DNA of 51,503 nt, taken from Clostridiales bacterium (GTDB lineage Bacteria; Bacillota; Clostridia; Lachnospirales; Lachnospiraceae). Position 1 is the stretch's first letter. Every line of letters begins with the position of its first letter. Shown here in pieces: positions 1 through 8,445 of the stretch. Under the pieces are notes generated by a model, which was not told where the DNA came from, searched no databases, and saw only the letters and a list, made by a program, of their open reading frames with translations. The position numbers were made by a program, and so were the translations under genes. The DNA lies in assembly GCA_012523775.1 (NCBI GenBank), contig JAAYTK010000022.1, positions 1-51,503 on the forward strand, given 5' to 3'.

Positions 1-17
1 AGCATTTATTCAAAATA

Positions 18-1319
18 TTATAAGCAAAATACCGCATAGTATGGAACATACTTAACATTTTTGTTGAATTCAAAATTTCTGGACGAAATTTTTATAGAAT
101 ATGTAAAATCTATGGTCTGCTTCAGAACGCTGGCACTTTTTGACCTGGTATTATTTTCGCAGAATACTTCAATCGGAATAAACTCATTGTCCTTAGGAAG
201 TAAAAAATCTATCTTTGCCATTGATTCCGATTCCCAGAATAATATCGGATATCCGTTTGCCTGAAGCTCTTGTGCAATATAATTTTCAAGCAAGGCTTTT
301 CTCGTTGAATTATTAAAAGGTTTTTGTGAATGTTTGGTTAGCTGTGAATGAAACATGCCTACATCAGACAGATATAGTTTAAAGCTGGTTATTTCATTAA
401 TGCTTAGTCTGTTGCCTTCTAATATGGCGCATGGATCAGATAGGCACTCAGTCGGGATTTTGTATCCGGGTATAACATAATTTTGGTCAGCAAGACGCAT
501 AATTGCATCCTTATACATGGAATGGGTCGTACCCTTACGAATAAGCTTATATTGAAATTTCTTATTATTCTTTATAAGCTGTAGAGGTAAGCTGTCTAAA
601 ACCTGATTCATTTTTAATGCTTCGCCGTCAGTATTATTTACGCTTTGATAGTTCTTATATGTACCCATGAGTAGGCTGTGCTGCTCAGGTATATTTGATA
701 AATTATTAAAGTTTAGATATTCATTGATGATTCCCGGCATTCCGCCAATCTGAAGATATAGATCATGTAAGGCCAGAAGCTCTTTATGTACTATGTCAGG
801 GATCATTTTATTTGATTCAAAATGAGTCAGTATCGCTTCGATATACCAATCCTTAGCTATTGCCACCAAAAATTCATTAAATTGCATAGGATAGATTGGA
901 ATATGATAGAATAATTCCTTCTCTTTATTCTCTATGGAATGACTGGATATAGCAATAATTCTTGGAAATTCTCCTGTATATTGTATAGAGGTAAGCATAT
1001 GTAATGCTGAAGGACAATAGCTTATTTCATCCAATATTAGAAGTCTGTCTTCTATAATAGTAGCTTCATCAGTAGTATTATCAAGCTTGAAATACTCAAG
1101 CAAGCGTTTTGATACTAAAAAGGGATCATTTGCTTGGAACAATTCAATAGCATACGGATCGTGTTCGAAATTCAAATAAAGGATACGTTTAAAAAAAGAT
1201 TTGGCAAAATCACAAGCTAAATATGTTTTACCTACTCCCTTTGACCCGGTTAACAGTACCGGTCTTACGTCTGATGTTTGATTCCACTTAATTAAATGTT
1301 CAATTGCTGTTCTTTTCAA
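18..1319 (-). CDS. AAA family ATPase with C-terminal DUF4143 domain
   Basis: A 433-residue protein of the AAA_14/DUF4143 type, a widespread prokaryotic ATPase family of unsettled function. Visible motifs are a Walker A loop GSKGVGKT (residues 25-32), a Walker B LLILDE ending at D97-E98, a GGMPG motif near residue 190 typical of the family, and a C-terminal IDFLL...PIEV segment resembling a PD-(D/E)xK nuclease fold. In that segment the usual IEVK reads IEVF, so the motif's lysine is missing. The start is TTG, preceded by AAGGGG eight bases upstream; this ribosome binding site overlaps the stop codon of the pseudouridine synthase gene 12 bp upstream, so the two are probably co-translated. The link to that operon may be incidental. 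Family call is firm, function unknown. Confidence 0.85.
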   Translation of the reverse strand: MKRTAIEHLIKWNQTSDVRPVLLTGSKGVGKTYLACDFAKSFFKRILYLNFEHDPYAIELFQANDPFLVSKRLLEYFKLDNTTDEATIIEDRLLILDEISYCPSALHMLTSIQYTGEFPRIIAISSHSIENKEKELFYHIPIYPMQFNEFLVAIAKDWYIEAILTHFESNKMIPDIVHKELLALHDLYLQIGGMPGIINEYLNFNNLSNIPEQHSLLMGTYKNYQSVNNTDGEALKMNQVLDSLPLQLIKNNKKFQYKLIRKGTTHSMYKDAIMRLADQNYVIPGYKIPTECLSDPCAILEGNRLSINEITSFKLYLSDVGMFHSQLTKHSQKPFNNSTRKALLENYIAQELQANGYPILFWESESMAKIDFLLPKDNEFIPIEVFCENNTRSKSASVLKQTIDFTYSIKISSRNFEFNKNVKYVPYYAVFCL

Positions 1320-1331
1320 TTGGATTTCCCC

Positions 1332-2297
1332 TTATAGACTTTTTAATCTTGTAAGTAATTTAGTAAAATAATCCGGTAAAGGTGATGTGAACTCCATATA
1401 CTCTTTGGTTCTTGGATGAATTAATCCAAGTACACCGGCATGAAGAGCCTGCCCCTCGAGATTAAACGGATTCCTGTTTGGACCGTAAACTGTATCTCCC
1501 AGAATAGGATGATGGATACTTGCCATGTGAACACGAATCTGGTGTGTACGGCCTGTTTCTAATTCACATTCTATATATGCATATTTACCGCCAAGATTTT
1601 CAATTACACGGTAATTTGTAGCCGCATATCTTCCGTTTTTTGTGTCGACTGCCATCTTCTTACGATCCTTTGGGTGGCGTCCAATGGCGGCCTCTACTCT
1701 TCCGCTGTCTGTTTTAAAGGTATTATATACTATAGCCTGATATCTTCTGGTAATTGAATGCTCTTTAAACTGTTCCGCTATAAACTTATGTGCCGTATCG
1801 TTCTTACAGGCTACGAGTACCCCTGTTGTATCCTTATCTATCCGATGTACTATACCGGGTCTCAAAACGCCGTTTATACCGGATAAATCACCGTCACAAT
1901 GATACAATAAAGCATTTACTAATGTGCCTGAATCGTGTCCGTGAGCCGGGTGAACCACCATCCCTTTATGCTTATTAACAATTATTATGTCTGAATCCTC
2001 ATATATAATATCTATGGGAATGTCCTCAGGAGCGATTAGAGCCTCTTTTGGCTCCGGAAGACATATATCTATGGATTGACCGGTAACTACTTTATAATTT
2101 GATTTTACGGTCTTTCCATCCACAAAAATCATGCCCTCTCCTATTAGTTTCTGAATATAGGATCTGGACATATCATCAAGAAGATATGAAAGATACTTGT
2201 CAATCCGCATCTTGTCATATTCATCCTCAACTATTAGGTTGATATTTTGTTCCTCGTCGGATACCTCAAGAAGGTCATCATCCATTGGATTCATCAT
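1332..2297 (-). CDS. RluA/RluD-family 23S rRNA pseudouridine synthase
   Basis: A 321-residue enzyme that isomerises uridines to pseudouridine in structured RNA, most likely 23S rRNA. An S4 RNA-binding domain (about residues 28-80) precedes the catalytic domain, which carries the signature HRIDKDTTG with the catalytic Asp at residue 154. The frame is open further upstream, but I place the start at the ATG at 2297: AAGGAG lies ten bases before it and the lspA stop is only one base away, while the longer version would run back inside lspA. The tight junction implies translational coupling with lspA. The lspA-RluD order is common in Firmicutes (ylyB in Bacillus). Which uridines are modified cannot be told from sequence. 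Confidence 0.9.
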   Translation of the reverse strand: MMNPMDDDLLEVSDEEQNINLIVEDEYDKMRIDKYLSYLLDDMSRSYIQKLIGEGMIFVDGKTVKSNYKVVTGQSIDICLPEPKEALIAPEDIPIDIIYEDSDIIIVNKHKGMVVHPAHGHDSGTLVNALLYHCDGDLSGINGVLRPGIVHRIDKDTTGVLVACKNDTAHKFIAEQFKEHSITRRYQAIVYNTFKTDSGRVEAAIGRHPKDRKKMAVDTKNGRYAATNYRVIENLGGKYAYIECELETGRTHQIRVHMASIHHPILGDTVYGPNRNPFNLEGQALHAGVLGLIHPRTKEYMEFTSPLPDYFTKLLTRLKSL

Positions 2298-2298
2298 C

Positions 2299-2859
2299 CT
2301 AATTATTCTCCTTACTCTCTGATGCCTGTTCTGAATCATTTTTTTCACGATTATTCTGTCGTTTTTTCTTAAAAAGGCCATCAACAAAATCAAAATCTTC
2401 TTCCTTATAATAGAAAATACCAAGAATCAGCAACAGTATACACGAAACAGTCAAATAACTGTCTGCAATATTGAATATCGGGAAATTAATAAGCTCGAAG
2501 TAAATAAAATCAACCACATATTTTAGATAAAAGCGGTCAATAGAATTACCGATTGCACCTGCGATAATAAAAATCCATAAAATCTGAATCGGAAGATACC
2601 TTCTTTTTTGAGGTATCTTGAAATAAATAAAAACCAAGACAACGGATAGAATTATAGACATAACACTTAAAAATTCTACCTTACCCGTCATTATTCCCCA
2701 TACAGCACCGGTATTCTCATGATATTGAAGCTTCAGTACCCCCGGAATTATAGATATAGGGCCATCCCCCTGAAGTTTAATTCTAGCCCAATACTTAGTT
2801 ATCTGATCAAGTACCACCAACAAAATAAAATATATCAAGTGTCTTAATTTTTGTTTCAT
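2299..2859 (-). CDS. lspA: Lipoprotein signal peptidase (signal peptidase II)
   Basis: A 186-residue integral membrane aspartic protease that removes signal peptides from diacylglyceryl-modified prolipoproteins. Four hydrophobic segments are visible, together with the family motifs NTGAVWG (residues 49-55), GNSIDR (104-109), VVDF (D117) and FNIADS (D133); the two aspartates form the catalytic dyad in characterised homologues. After the last membrane helix (about residue 150) there is an unusually charged, Lys/Glu/Asn-rich cytoplasmic tail of about 35 residues that is longer than in many LspA proteins. GGAGAG sits five bases before the ATG. One likely substrate, the lipoprotein carboxypeptidase at 9373-10341, lies in the same window. 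Confidence 0.95.
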   Translation of the reverse strand: MKQKLRHLIYFILLVVLDQITKYWARIKLQGDGPISIIPGVLKLQYHENTGAVWGIMTGKVEFLSVMSIILSVVLVFIYFKIPQKRRYLPIQILWIFIIAGAIGNSIDRFYLKYVVDFIYFELINFPIFNIADSYLTVSCILLLILGIFYYKEEDFDFVDGLFKKKRQNNREKNDSEQASESKENN

Positions 2860-2894
2860 ATTTTCTCTCCGTTCGGTAAATTTTGCGAATATAT

Positions 2895-3989
2895 CTAATC
2901 GGTTAAGATAAATTTGATTGCCTCAGTCATTTCATGTTCAGATACGGTAGTATCCATGATGGCATGTCCGAGCTTTTGCAGGCATATAAAATTAATCTTA
3001 TCAGATTGCATCTTTTTATCAAGCTTGGTAGCTAAATATATATCCCTTTCTAACAGACCGCTTACACTCGTTGGCAGTCCAAATGCATCAATCGAGCCGA
3101 TAATATTCTCGAGATCATTCTTACTGATATAGCCCCGTCTATAAGATAAATAAGAGGCAGCTATCATTCCGATTGCCACACAATCTCCATGAAGAAGGCT
3201 AAAATCCTTTAGTTTTTCTATGGCATGTCCTATGGTATGTCCAAAATTAAGAAGTGCTCTGTCACCCTTCTCCTTAGGATCGGCCTCTACAACAGATTTT
3301 TTTATCATACAGCTCTTATATACCATCTTCCTAAGAGTATCAATATCTAAGGCTTTGATAGCGTCTTGATTGTTGGTTAGCCAGTTATAATAATCCTCAT
3401 CCTTTATAAGGCCATGCTTAATTATTTCACTCATTCCCGCATTAAATTCCTTTACGGGGAGAGTCTTAAGTGTTGAAAGATTCATATATACCAGCTTAGG
3501 CTGATGAAAGGCACCTATCATGTTTTTATATGTTAAGAAGTCTACACCGGTTTTTCCTCCGATACTGGAATCGGCCATGGCAAGCAATGTGGTAGGAACC
3601 TGAATAAAATCTACTCCTCTTAGATAGGTTGCCGCAACAAATCCTGCCAGATCACCGGTTACTCCTCCACCGAGAGCCACTATGATATCCCTTCTGTCAA
3701 ACCTTTTATCGATAAGTCTGTTATACACCAGCTTAACAGTATCAAGATTCTTGCTTAATTCCCCGGCCTCAAAGGTTAGACTTGTAATTTTATCCGAAAT
3801 TGGCTTAAGAAGCTCTATGCACTCTTTGAGATATAAAGGTCCCACATTACTGTCTGAGATAATCATAAAGCGTCTGTTTTGAAGATCAAGTGAGGTCAGT
3901 GCCTCGGATAATCCTGAGAAATCCTTATTTAAAATTATTGAATAAGCAGGTTTACCGTCAAAATTAACATCAATTTTATCCTGATACAT
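2895..3989 (-). CDS. aroB: 3-dehydroquinate synthase
   Basis: A 364-residue cytoplasmic enzyme that converts DAHP to 3-dehydroquinate, the second step of the shikimate pathway. The sequence shows the NAD-binding GGGVTGDLAGFVAATYLRG signature (residues 108-126), the QVPTTLLAMADSSIGGKTGVD active-site block, and the zinc-binding HxxxH in NFGHTIGHAIE. No other shikimate gene lies nearby; it sits between divIVA and lspA. The ATG at 3989 has no good Shine-Dalgarno directly before it. The only strong one, AAGGAGGA, is 46 bases upstream and is separated from the ATG by an 8-bp hairpin that would bring the two to normal spacing. No other in-frame ATG, GTG or TTG exists before the upstream stop, so this start is well supported. 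Confidence 0.95.
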   Translation of the reverse strand: MYQDKIDVNFDGKPAYSIILNKDFSGLSEALTSLDLQNRRFMIISDSNVGPLYLKECIELLKPISDKITSLTFEAGELSKNLDTVKLVYNRLIDKRFDRRDIIVALGGGVTGDLAGFVAATYLRGVDFIQVPTTLLAMADSSIGGKTGVDFLTYKNMIGAFHQPKLVYMNLSTLKTLPVKEFNAGMSEIIKHGLIKDEDYYNWLTNNQDAIKALDIDTLRKMVYKSCMIKKSVVEADPKEKGDRALLNFGHTIGHAIEKLKDFSLLHGDCVAIGMIAASYLSYRRGYISKNDLENIIGSIDAFGLPTSVSGLLERDIYLATKLDKKMQSDKINFICLQKLGHAIMDTTVSEHEMTEAIKFILTD

Positions 3990-4043
3990 AAAAATTGCAT
4001 AACCACATCCTATAACCCTAAGACGAGGTTATGCGTCCTCCTT
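3990..4043 (-). promoter_or_regulatory. aroB ribosome binding region with a hairpin between Shine-Dalgarno and start codon
   Basis: In the minus-strand mRNA, AAGGAGGA (4043-4036) is followed by one base, then GCATAACC (4034-4027), a 22-base loop, GGTTATGC (4004-3997), seven bases and the AUG (3989). The arms pair perfectly over 8 bp. If folded, the effective spacing is eight bases, which is ideal. A second GGTTAT copy (4017-4012) can pair instead with AUAACC of the first arm and leave the Shine-Dalgarno far from the AUG. The two folds are mutually exclusive. The structure is read by eye; any regulatory role is inference. Confidence 0.6.
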
Positions 4044-4056
4044 AAAATTAATTATT

Positions 4057-4668
4057 TTAATAATTATCATCATCTATGGCTATAAACTCAAAAGCACCCT
4101 CATCCTTATTATCTAATTTCTCCTGCTGTACATCTTCTTCACCTTCGCTTTTTTGACTGTTCTCCAATCCTATGGGCTCAGGTTGTGTTGTCCAGCTTTC
4201 CTTGTATGAAAAATCCAGTGTGTTTATCTGGAAACTGGAGCTGTTCAGCAGTTCTAGCTGAGCATTTAGAAGGTTTTTATAGTGAGCTTTAAATAAATCG
4301 TACTGCTTTAATAGGTTTAACGTCTTATGCTCAAGCATTTCAGACTGCTTCAATGCCTGGGATTCAATCATTTTGGCATTAGCCTTAGCATCCAATTCGA
4401 TTGCCTTGGCTTCTTTATTGGCATTATCCTTAATATCCTGTGCTGTCTTTTCTGCAATAACAAGTGCCTTCTGAAGAGTCTTCTCAATAGATTTGTAATA
4501 ACTTATACTATCGGTAAGATCATTAATTTTCTTTTTAAGAGATTCGTTTTCTGCTGTAAGCTGCTCGAAATCATTAGCCACCTCTTGCATAAACTGCTCT
4601 ACTTCCTTTTTATCATATCCTAAACCGCTCTTATAGGTTTTCTCTCGTATATCAGATGGGGTAAGCAT
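4057..4668 (-). CDS. divIVA: DivIVA-domain cell division/polarity protein
   Basis: A 203-residue protein that would bind negatively curved membrane at septa and poles and recruit other factors. The N-terminus has the DivIVA lipid-binding domain (LTPSDIREKTYKSGLGYDKKEVEQFM, spanning residues 2-27), followed by long coiled coils to about residue 145 and an acidic, low-complexity C-terminal tail. GGAGG precedes the ATG. It is the fourth gene of a division cluster (yggS, sepF, ylmH, divIVA), the conserved Gram-positive order downstream of ftsZ, although ftsZ itself is not in the window. The C-terminal tail is the most variable part of the family and its partners cannot be predicted. Confidence 0.92.
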   Translation of the reverse strand: MLTPSDIREKTYKSGLGYDKKEVEQFMQEVANDFEQLTAENESLKKKINDLTDSISYYKSIEKTLQKALVIAEKTAQDIKDNANKEAKAIELDAKANAKMIESQALKQSEMLEHKTLNLLKQYDLFKAHYKNLLNAQLELLNSSSFQINTLDFSYKESWTTQPEPIGLENSQKSEGEEDVQQEKLDNKDEGAFEFIAIDDDNY

Positions 4669-4740
4669 TGGTTTTCCTCCTTCTTTATTGCGTTAAGATT
4701 AATCCTACCAGTCAAAGATTAGGTATGTCAAAGGTTAAGC

Positions 4741-5514
4741 CTATTGATATAAAAATATTTTTACCAAATATCTTCCTTTTTTCGTTTGGTTAGTTATACC
4801 TGAATATATAAATTTACCGTAACCGCGTACAGATACTATATCATTCTCCTTTAGGATATGGCTGTTTGATAAGATGCATTTACTGTTTACAAACACTTTA
4901 CCTCCCGCAATAAGCTTGGAGAGACTGCTTCTGGAGCCTCTAAATGCAATGGAAAGTATACTGTCTAATCGAATCGAGGTCACAGTTCCTGTAATTGTCT
5001 TTAAATTAGGCTTATATTCAAAGTCCTGTTTATCTATTATAGAGGCGCTAACTGTAGTATGTTTTATTCGTGAAAGCTCATTAATTATAAAATCACTTAT
5101 GGAAGTACTGCATATAAGATAGCTTTCATTGTTATCTATAATGATATCACCGATTTTACCTCTATCAATTCCAAGGTTTAATATTGCCCCAAGTATATCA
5201 CGATGAGTAAGCTTATCAGAAAACCGGGAATTTATAGGAGTGATATGAAGATAGGCAATCGGAAATACTATTTCACTGACTTCATTTATTGTATCATTAC
5301 CGCAAAAACAAAGTATTTTCCTTTCGGCTTCTTCAAATCCACCATAGGAAAAATACTTTATTCTTGGTAATTCATTTATCATTCGCAAAAACAAATTCTG
5401 TTCGTGCAGATTCAAGAAGTCAGTAAATAATAAAGCCTCACGCCGCTCTGCCATATTGGCCAAATCAAGAAAACGCCGTTTTAATAACTGATCTTCCTTA
5501 ACCATATTATCCAT
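4741..5514 (-). CDS. ylmH: YlmH-type S4-domain RNA-binding protein
   Basis: A 257-residue protein of the YlmH family. The C-terminal third holds an S4 RNA-binding domain (RLDSILSIAFRGSRSSLSKL at about residues 182-201, then a GKVFVNSK strand), and the N-terminal two thirds match the conserved YlmH region. YlmH proteins bind ribosomal particles and have been linked in Bacillus to ribosome-associated quality control; the gene is almost always in the sepF-divIVA cluster, as here, so its name often implies a division role. AAGGAT precedes the ATG at 5514. A start at the fourth codon (also ATG) cannot be excluded. Confidence 0.88.
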   Translation of the reverse strand: MDNMVKEDQLLKRRFLDLANMAERREALLFTDFLNLHEQNLFLRMINELPRIKYFSYGGFEEAERKILCFCGNDTINEVSEIVFPIAYLHITPINSRFSDKLTHRDILGAILNLGIDRGKIGDIIIDNNESYLICSTSISDFIINELSRIKHTTVSASIIDKQDFEYKPNLKTITGTVTSIRLDSILSIAFRGSRSSLSKLIAGGKVFVNSKCILSNSHILKENDIVSVRGYGKFIYSGITNQTKKGRYLVKIFLYQ

Positions 5515-5525
5515 AATTATCCTTG

Positions 5526-6074
5526 CTAAAATTTAGAATTAAAAGTCGGAGGATCAAAGTTATCTTCTTTTATCATATCCAAATAATCTCCTGAAATATC
5601 TACTGTATCCGGAGAAATAATAAATATACAGCTGGATATTCGATGAAGTCTTCCGTTGATAGCATATACAGAACCGGATATGAAATCCATAGTACGCTGA
5701 GCAAGCTTGTCATCAAAGCCTTCAAGGTTGATAACAGTTGGTCTGCCTGTCAACAGCATATCACAGATAACTTGGGAATCCTCAAAGGAAGTAGGCTTCA
5801 TAATACAGACCTCTAATCCCTTAGGTGTTGTTCTGATAGGAACAACCTTACCTGCTGAGCTCCTTTCCATTCGCGACACCCTTTCCTTTTTGTACTCGTT
5901 AGTACTATGTAGCTTGGATTGACGCTTCTGTGTGTCGTATATGTCTTCATCTTCAGTATTTTTATTTGAGCGTCTGGACGGCTTTTCGATTACCTCATCG
6001 TCTAAGTAATCATCAAAACCATCATCTTCAGTTAATCTCATTGAGTTTAAGAAACTCTTAAAAATATTAGGCAT
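5526..6074 (-). CDS. sepF: Cell division protein SepF
   Basis: A 182-residue cytoplasmic protein that in Gram-positives tethers FtsZ filaments to the membrane and polymerises into rings. The first ~20 residues (MPNIFKSFLNSMRL) form the expected amphipathic membrane-binding helix, followed by a charged disordered linker rich in Asp, Arg and Ser (about residues 20-85) and then the globular SepF core (about 90-170) with the GRPTVINLEGFDD and QRTMDFISGSVYAINGRL motifs. AAAGGAG precedes the ATG. It sits between yggS and ylmH with short gaps (14 and 11 bp), consistent with a single transcript. Confidence 0.95.
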   Translation of the reverse strand: MPNIFKSFLNSMRLTEDDGFDDYLDDEVIEKPSRRSNKNTEDEDIYDTQKRQSKLHSTNEYKKERVSRMERSSAGKVVPIRTTPKGLEVCIMKPTSFEDSQVICDMLLTGRPTVINLEGFDDKLAQRTMDFISGSVYAINGRLHRISSCIFIISPDTVDISGDYLDMIKEDNFDPPTFNSKF

Positions 6075-6088
6075 CGTATGACTCTCCT

Positions 6089-6811
6089 TTATCTATAATC
6101 CCTTTCACCAAAAATGCCTGTTCCTACTCTAACCATAGTTGCCCCCTCTTCCACTGCCACCTCATAATCCAATGTCATTCCCATAGAAAGAATATCGAAG
6201 CTATTAGGGTCAAAGTTATATCTAACTACATTATCAATGTTTTTTGTTTTTATGTCAATAAATAATTGTCGCAATTTACTAAAATACTTTCTATTTTTCT
6301 CGTTATCCAAAACATAAGGGGCTATTGTCATCAATCCTCTGACTCTTATATGCGGTAGTTGAACTAATTCCATAAACAGAGGTGTTAATTCTTCAACCTC
6401 CACGCCGTTTTTAGTTTCTTCACCGGAAACATTAACCTGAATTAAAATATCACATATAACATTCTTCTTCTTGGCCTCCTGATTAATCATATGACCAAGC
6501 CTAAGAGAATCTACAGAATGTATCAGAGCGACCTTATCAACAATATATTTCACCTTGTTTCTTTGAAGATGACCTATCTGATGCCATTTAATTGCATTGC
6601 CGTATCTTTCATATAGCTCATCATACTTTTTTGTCAGCTCCTGAACCTTATTTTCACCAAAATTATCAATACCAAGATTATATGCCTCTTCAATCATGGA
6701 TATCGGTTTTGTTTTGCTGACCGCTATCAATGTTATATCTTCGGGATTTCTCCCGGTTCTTTCACAGGCAGCCTCAATTCGGGCTTTTACCTCCCTAATT
6801 CGATTCTCCAT
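6089..6811 (-). CDS. yggS: YggS-family pyridoxal phosphate homeostasis protein
   Basis: A 240-residue single-domain PLP-binding protein of the YggS/PLPBP family (YlmE in Bacillus), which has no established catalytic activity but affects PLP and amino-acid homeostasis. The PLP lysine is expected at K33 in LIAVSKTKP. Other family motifs are NFGENKVQEL, WHQIGHLQRNK, IQVNVSGEETKNG, RGLMTIAP and the C-terminal SMGMTLDYEVAVEEGATMVRVGTGIFGER. AAGGGAG lies upstream of the ATG. It is the second gene of the division cluster, directly after the HlyD-like gene. Confidence 0.95.
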   Translation of the reverse strand: MENRIREVKARIEAACERTGRNPEDITLIAVSKTKPISMIEEAYNLGIDNFGENKVQELTKKYDELYERYGNAIKWHQIGHLQRNKVKYIVDKVALIHSVDSLRLGHMINQEAKKKNVICDILIQVNVSGEETKNGVEVEELTPLFMELVQLPHIRVRGLMTIAPYVLDNEKNRKYFSKLRQLFIDIKTKNIDNVVRYNFDPNSFDILSMGMTLDYEVAVEEGATMVRVGTGIFGERDYR

Positions 6812-6860
6812 CCTGTTTTATCTCCCTTCAAGTCATTACTTAGTCGCTATTAATATTATA

Positions 6861-8252
6861 CTAATATATAATCTTTTGTTCAACAACTGTTGACGCGTCT
6901 AAGGCTATGTGATCATAGAGTGACAATCCATAGGTGGTATTCTTATCTACAATACAATAGGAATCGTTTTTATAGATAATTTCGACCCTTTTAAAGACTG
7001 CATAGCCCAAATTAACATTATAGACACCGGTAAGCTTGTTAGTCATCGAAAGCTGATAGCGGTTACCGTCTGTGGAGCGAATCCAAGTATTAGGAGGAAA
7101 CAGATTGGTATCTACATAACCATATATATCATCCTGATTATATATATCGGCAGGAACAAAGATTAGTTTTACGTCTCCGGTATCTTTATCGTATTCTTCT
7201 TTGATTAAGCCCTGTTCATCACTGTTACCGCCTACAGTAAAATATGATAAGGGTACAAGATAAAAATCCTTTGAGGTAAGTGCCGATATCGGAATTTTAA
7301 GCCCTTTGACTGTATCCAGGTGTAGCTCGATATCCAGGAAGCGATCCTCCAGGTAATTGGAAAGATGCTTGTCCATGATTATTTCCGCATAATATGTTGA
7401 ATCCAACGGATTATGAAAAATACTTAACGGTGCCGTAGTGTAAAAGTCATTCTGTAAGATAGTAAAGTTTATTTTATCCTTGCCGATGAGTTTCTCATGC
7501 TGCTCATTAGTCAACGGAAATACTATGGACCAAATCTCCGATGTTATCAGCTTATATATCGGAGTATTAATTGAAACCATGTCAGAGGTTCTGAGAGAGG
7601 TGTATTGATAATTATTTATATCAAATACATCCTTTGTAATAGAATCCTTAGTCAGGGTTTCATAATTATCCATATAATATGATACTATTCCGCTGCTATC
7701 GCTTTTAAAAACCTCATATGTAAAGGCAAAGCCGGTATTTTCCTGAATTTCCAATCCCTTTTCAATCATTGCCTGATTCAGCATATCATGCATTGTGCTT
7801 TCCACATCGGCTCTGAAATCATATACATATGAAAAGTCGGAATCAGAAAAACGGGTATGAAATTTTCTGATTTCATTTAACAATTTCTTTGAGCTGTCGT
7901 CTGACAGTGTAATCATATCGTCACTGCCGACGATTATATCCATGATGTTTGTATTCTCATCTATTGAGTAGACAGAGGAGTTCTTTGCTACTCTCGCACC
8001 CTCCTTCTGGAAGTAATAAACATATCCGGCCTTCTGAGTGTTTATTAATCTCTCTTCCCTTAGAATTATTCCTGTTACACGGCTGTCATCCACATTAAAG
8101 CCTTCTTTTACCTCATATATTGAGATATGCTCTTTTGTTAAATAAATATATATATTAATCGCAATGTATACGAATAAAATTACAAAAATAATGATACCTA
8201 TATTAATGGTTCTTCGTCTTCTGAATTTTACTACTTTGCTATTCTTTCTCAA
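6861..8252 (-). CDS. HlyD-like membrane adaptor protein of the division cluster
   Basis: A 463-residue protein with a short basic N-terminus (KFRRRR), one strong transmembrane helix (about residues 18-38) and a large extracytoplasmic part resembling HlyD/RND-type periplasmic adaptors. The lipoyl-like half-motif near VYYFQKEGARVAKNSSVYSID and the C-terminal beta-rich section support this. The frame is open to an ATG at 8333, but I choose TTG at 8252: GGAGG lies seven bases upstream, and the best promoter (8284-8312) would start transcription below the upstream ATG. No ABC or MFS partner is adjacent. Its position at the head of yggS-sepF-ylmH-divIVA suggests an envelope or septum role, which is inference. 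Confidence 0.7.
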   Translation of the reverse strand: MRKNSKVVKFRRRRTINIGIIIFVILFVYIAINIYIYLTKEHISIYEVKEGFNVDDSRVTGIILREERLINTQKAGYVYYFQKEGARVAKNSSVYSIDENTNIMDIIVGSDDMITLSDDSSKKLLNEIRKFHTRFSDSDFSYVYDFRADVESTMHDMLNQAMIEKGLEIQENTGFAFTYEVFKSDSSGIVSYYMDNYETLTKDSITKDVFDINNYQYTSLRTSDMVSINTPIYKLITSEIWSIVFPLTNEQHEKLIGKDKINFTILQNDFYTTAPLSIFHNPLDSTYYAEIIMDKHLSNYLEDRFLDIELHLDTVKGLKIPISALTSKDFYLVPLSYFTVGGNSDEQGLIKEEYDKDTGDVKLIFVPADIYNQDDIYGYVDTNLFPPNTWIRSTDGNRYQLSMTNKLTGVYNVNLGYAVFKRVEIIYKNDSYCIVDKNTTYGLSLYDHIALDASTVVEQKIIY

Positions 8253-8283
8253 GCTTACGCCTCCATTTGCAGTACTTGTATAT

Positions 8284-8312
8284 ATTATACTTAATAAAAT
8301 TATCAGATACAA
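8284..8312 (-). promoter_or_regulatory. Predicted sigma-A promoter of the HlyD-like/yggS/sepF cluster
   Basis: On the minus strand TTGTAT (8312-8307) and a perfect TATAAT (8289-8284) are separated by 17 bp. The predicted transcription start near 8277 lies between this box and the TTG start at 8252, leaving a short leader that contains GGAGG. The -35 is only a 3/6 match, so strength is uncertain. Confidence 0.6.
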
Positions 8313-8445
8313 GATATATATTCGGGTATACAATGTATAAAGACGGAAATAGTGGAAAATATAATAACAGAGATATTTCTCATTAGCACGGCTATTTACT
8401 ATGTATTTGCTATAAGAGTAAATGTATATAAGGAGGATCTTTCAT

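Noticed and set aside
8253-8333. Longer HlyD-like protein starting at an ATG at 8333
   Set aside because: The best promoter would begin transcription downstream of that ATG, and GGAGG stands before the TTG at 8252.
8334-8445. Possible promoter for the DUF378 gene
   Set aside because: Several TATAAT-like boxes occur in this AT-rich gap but none has a fitting -35 at 16-18 bp.
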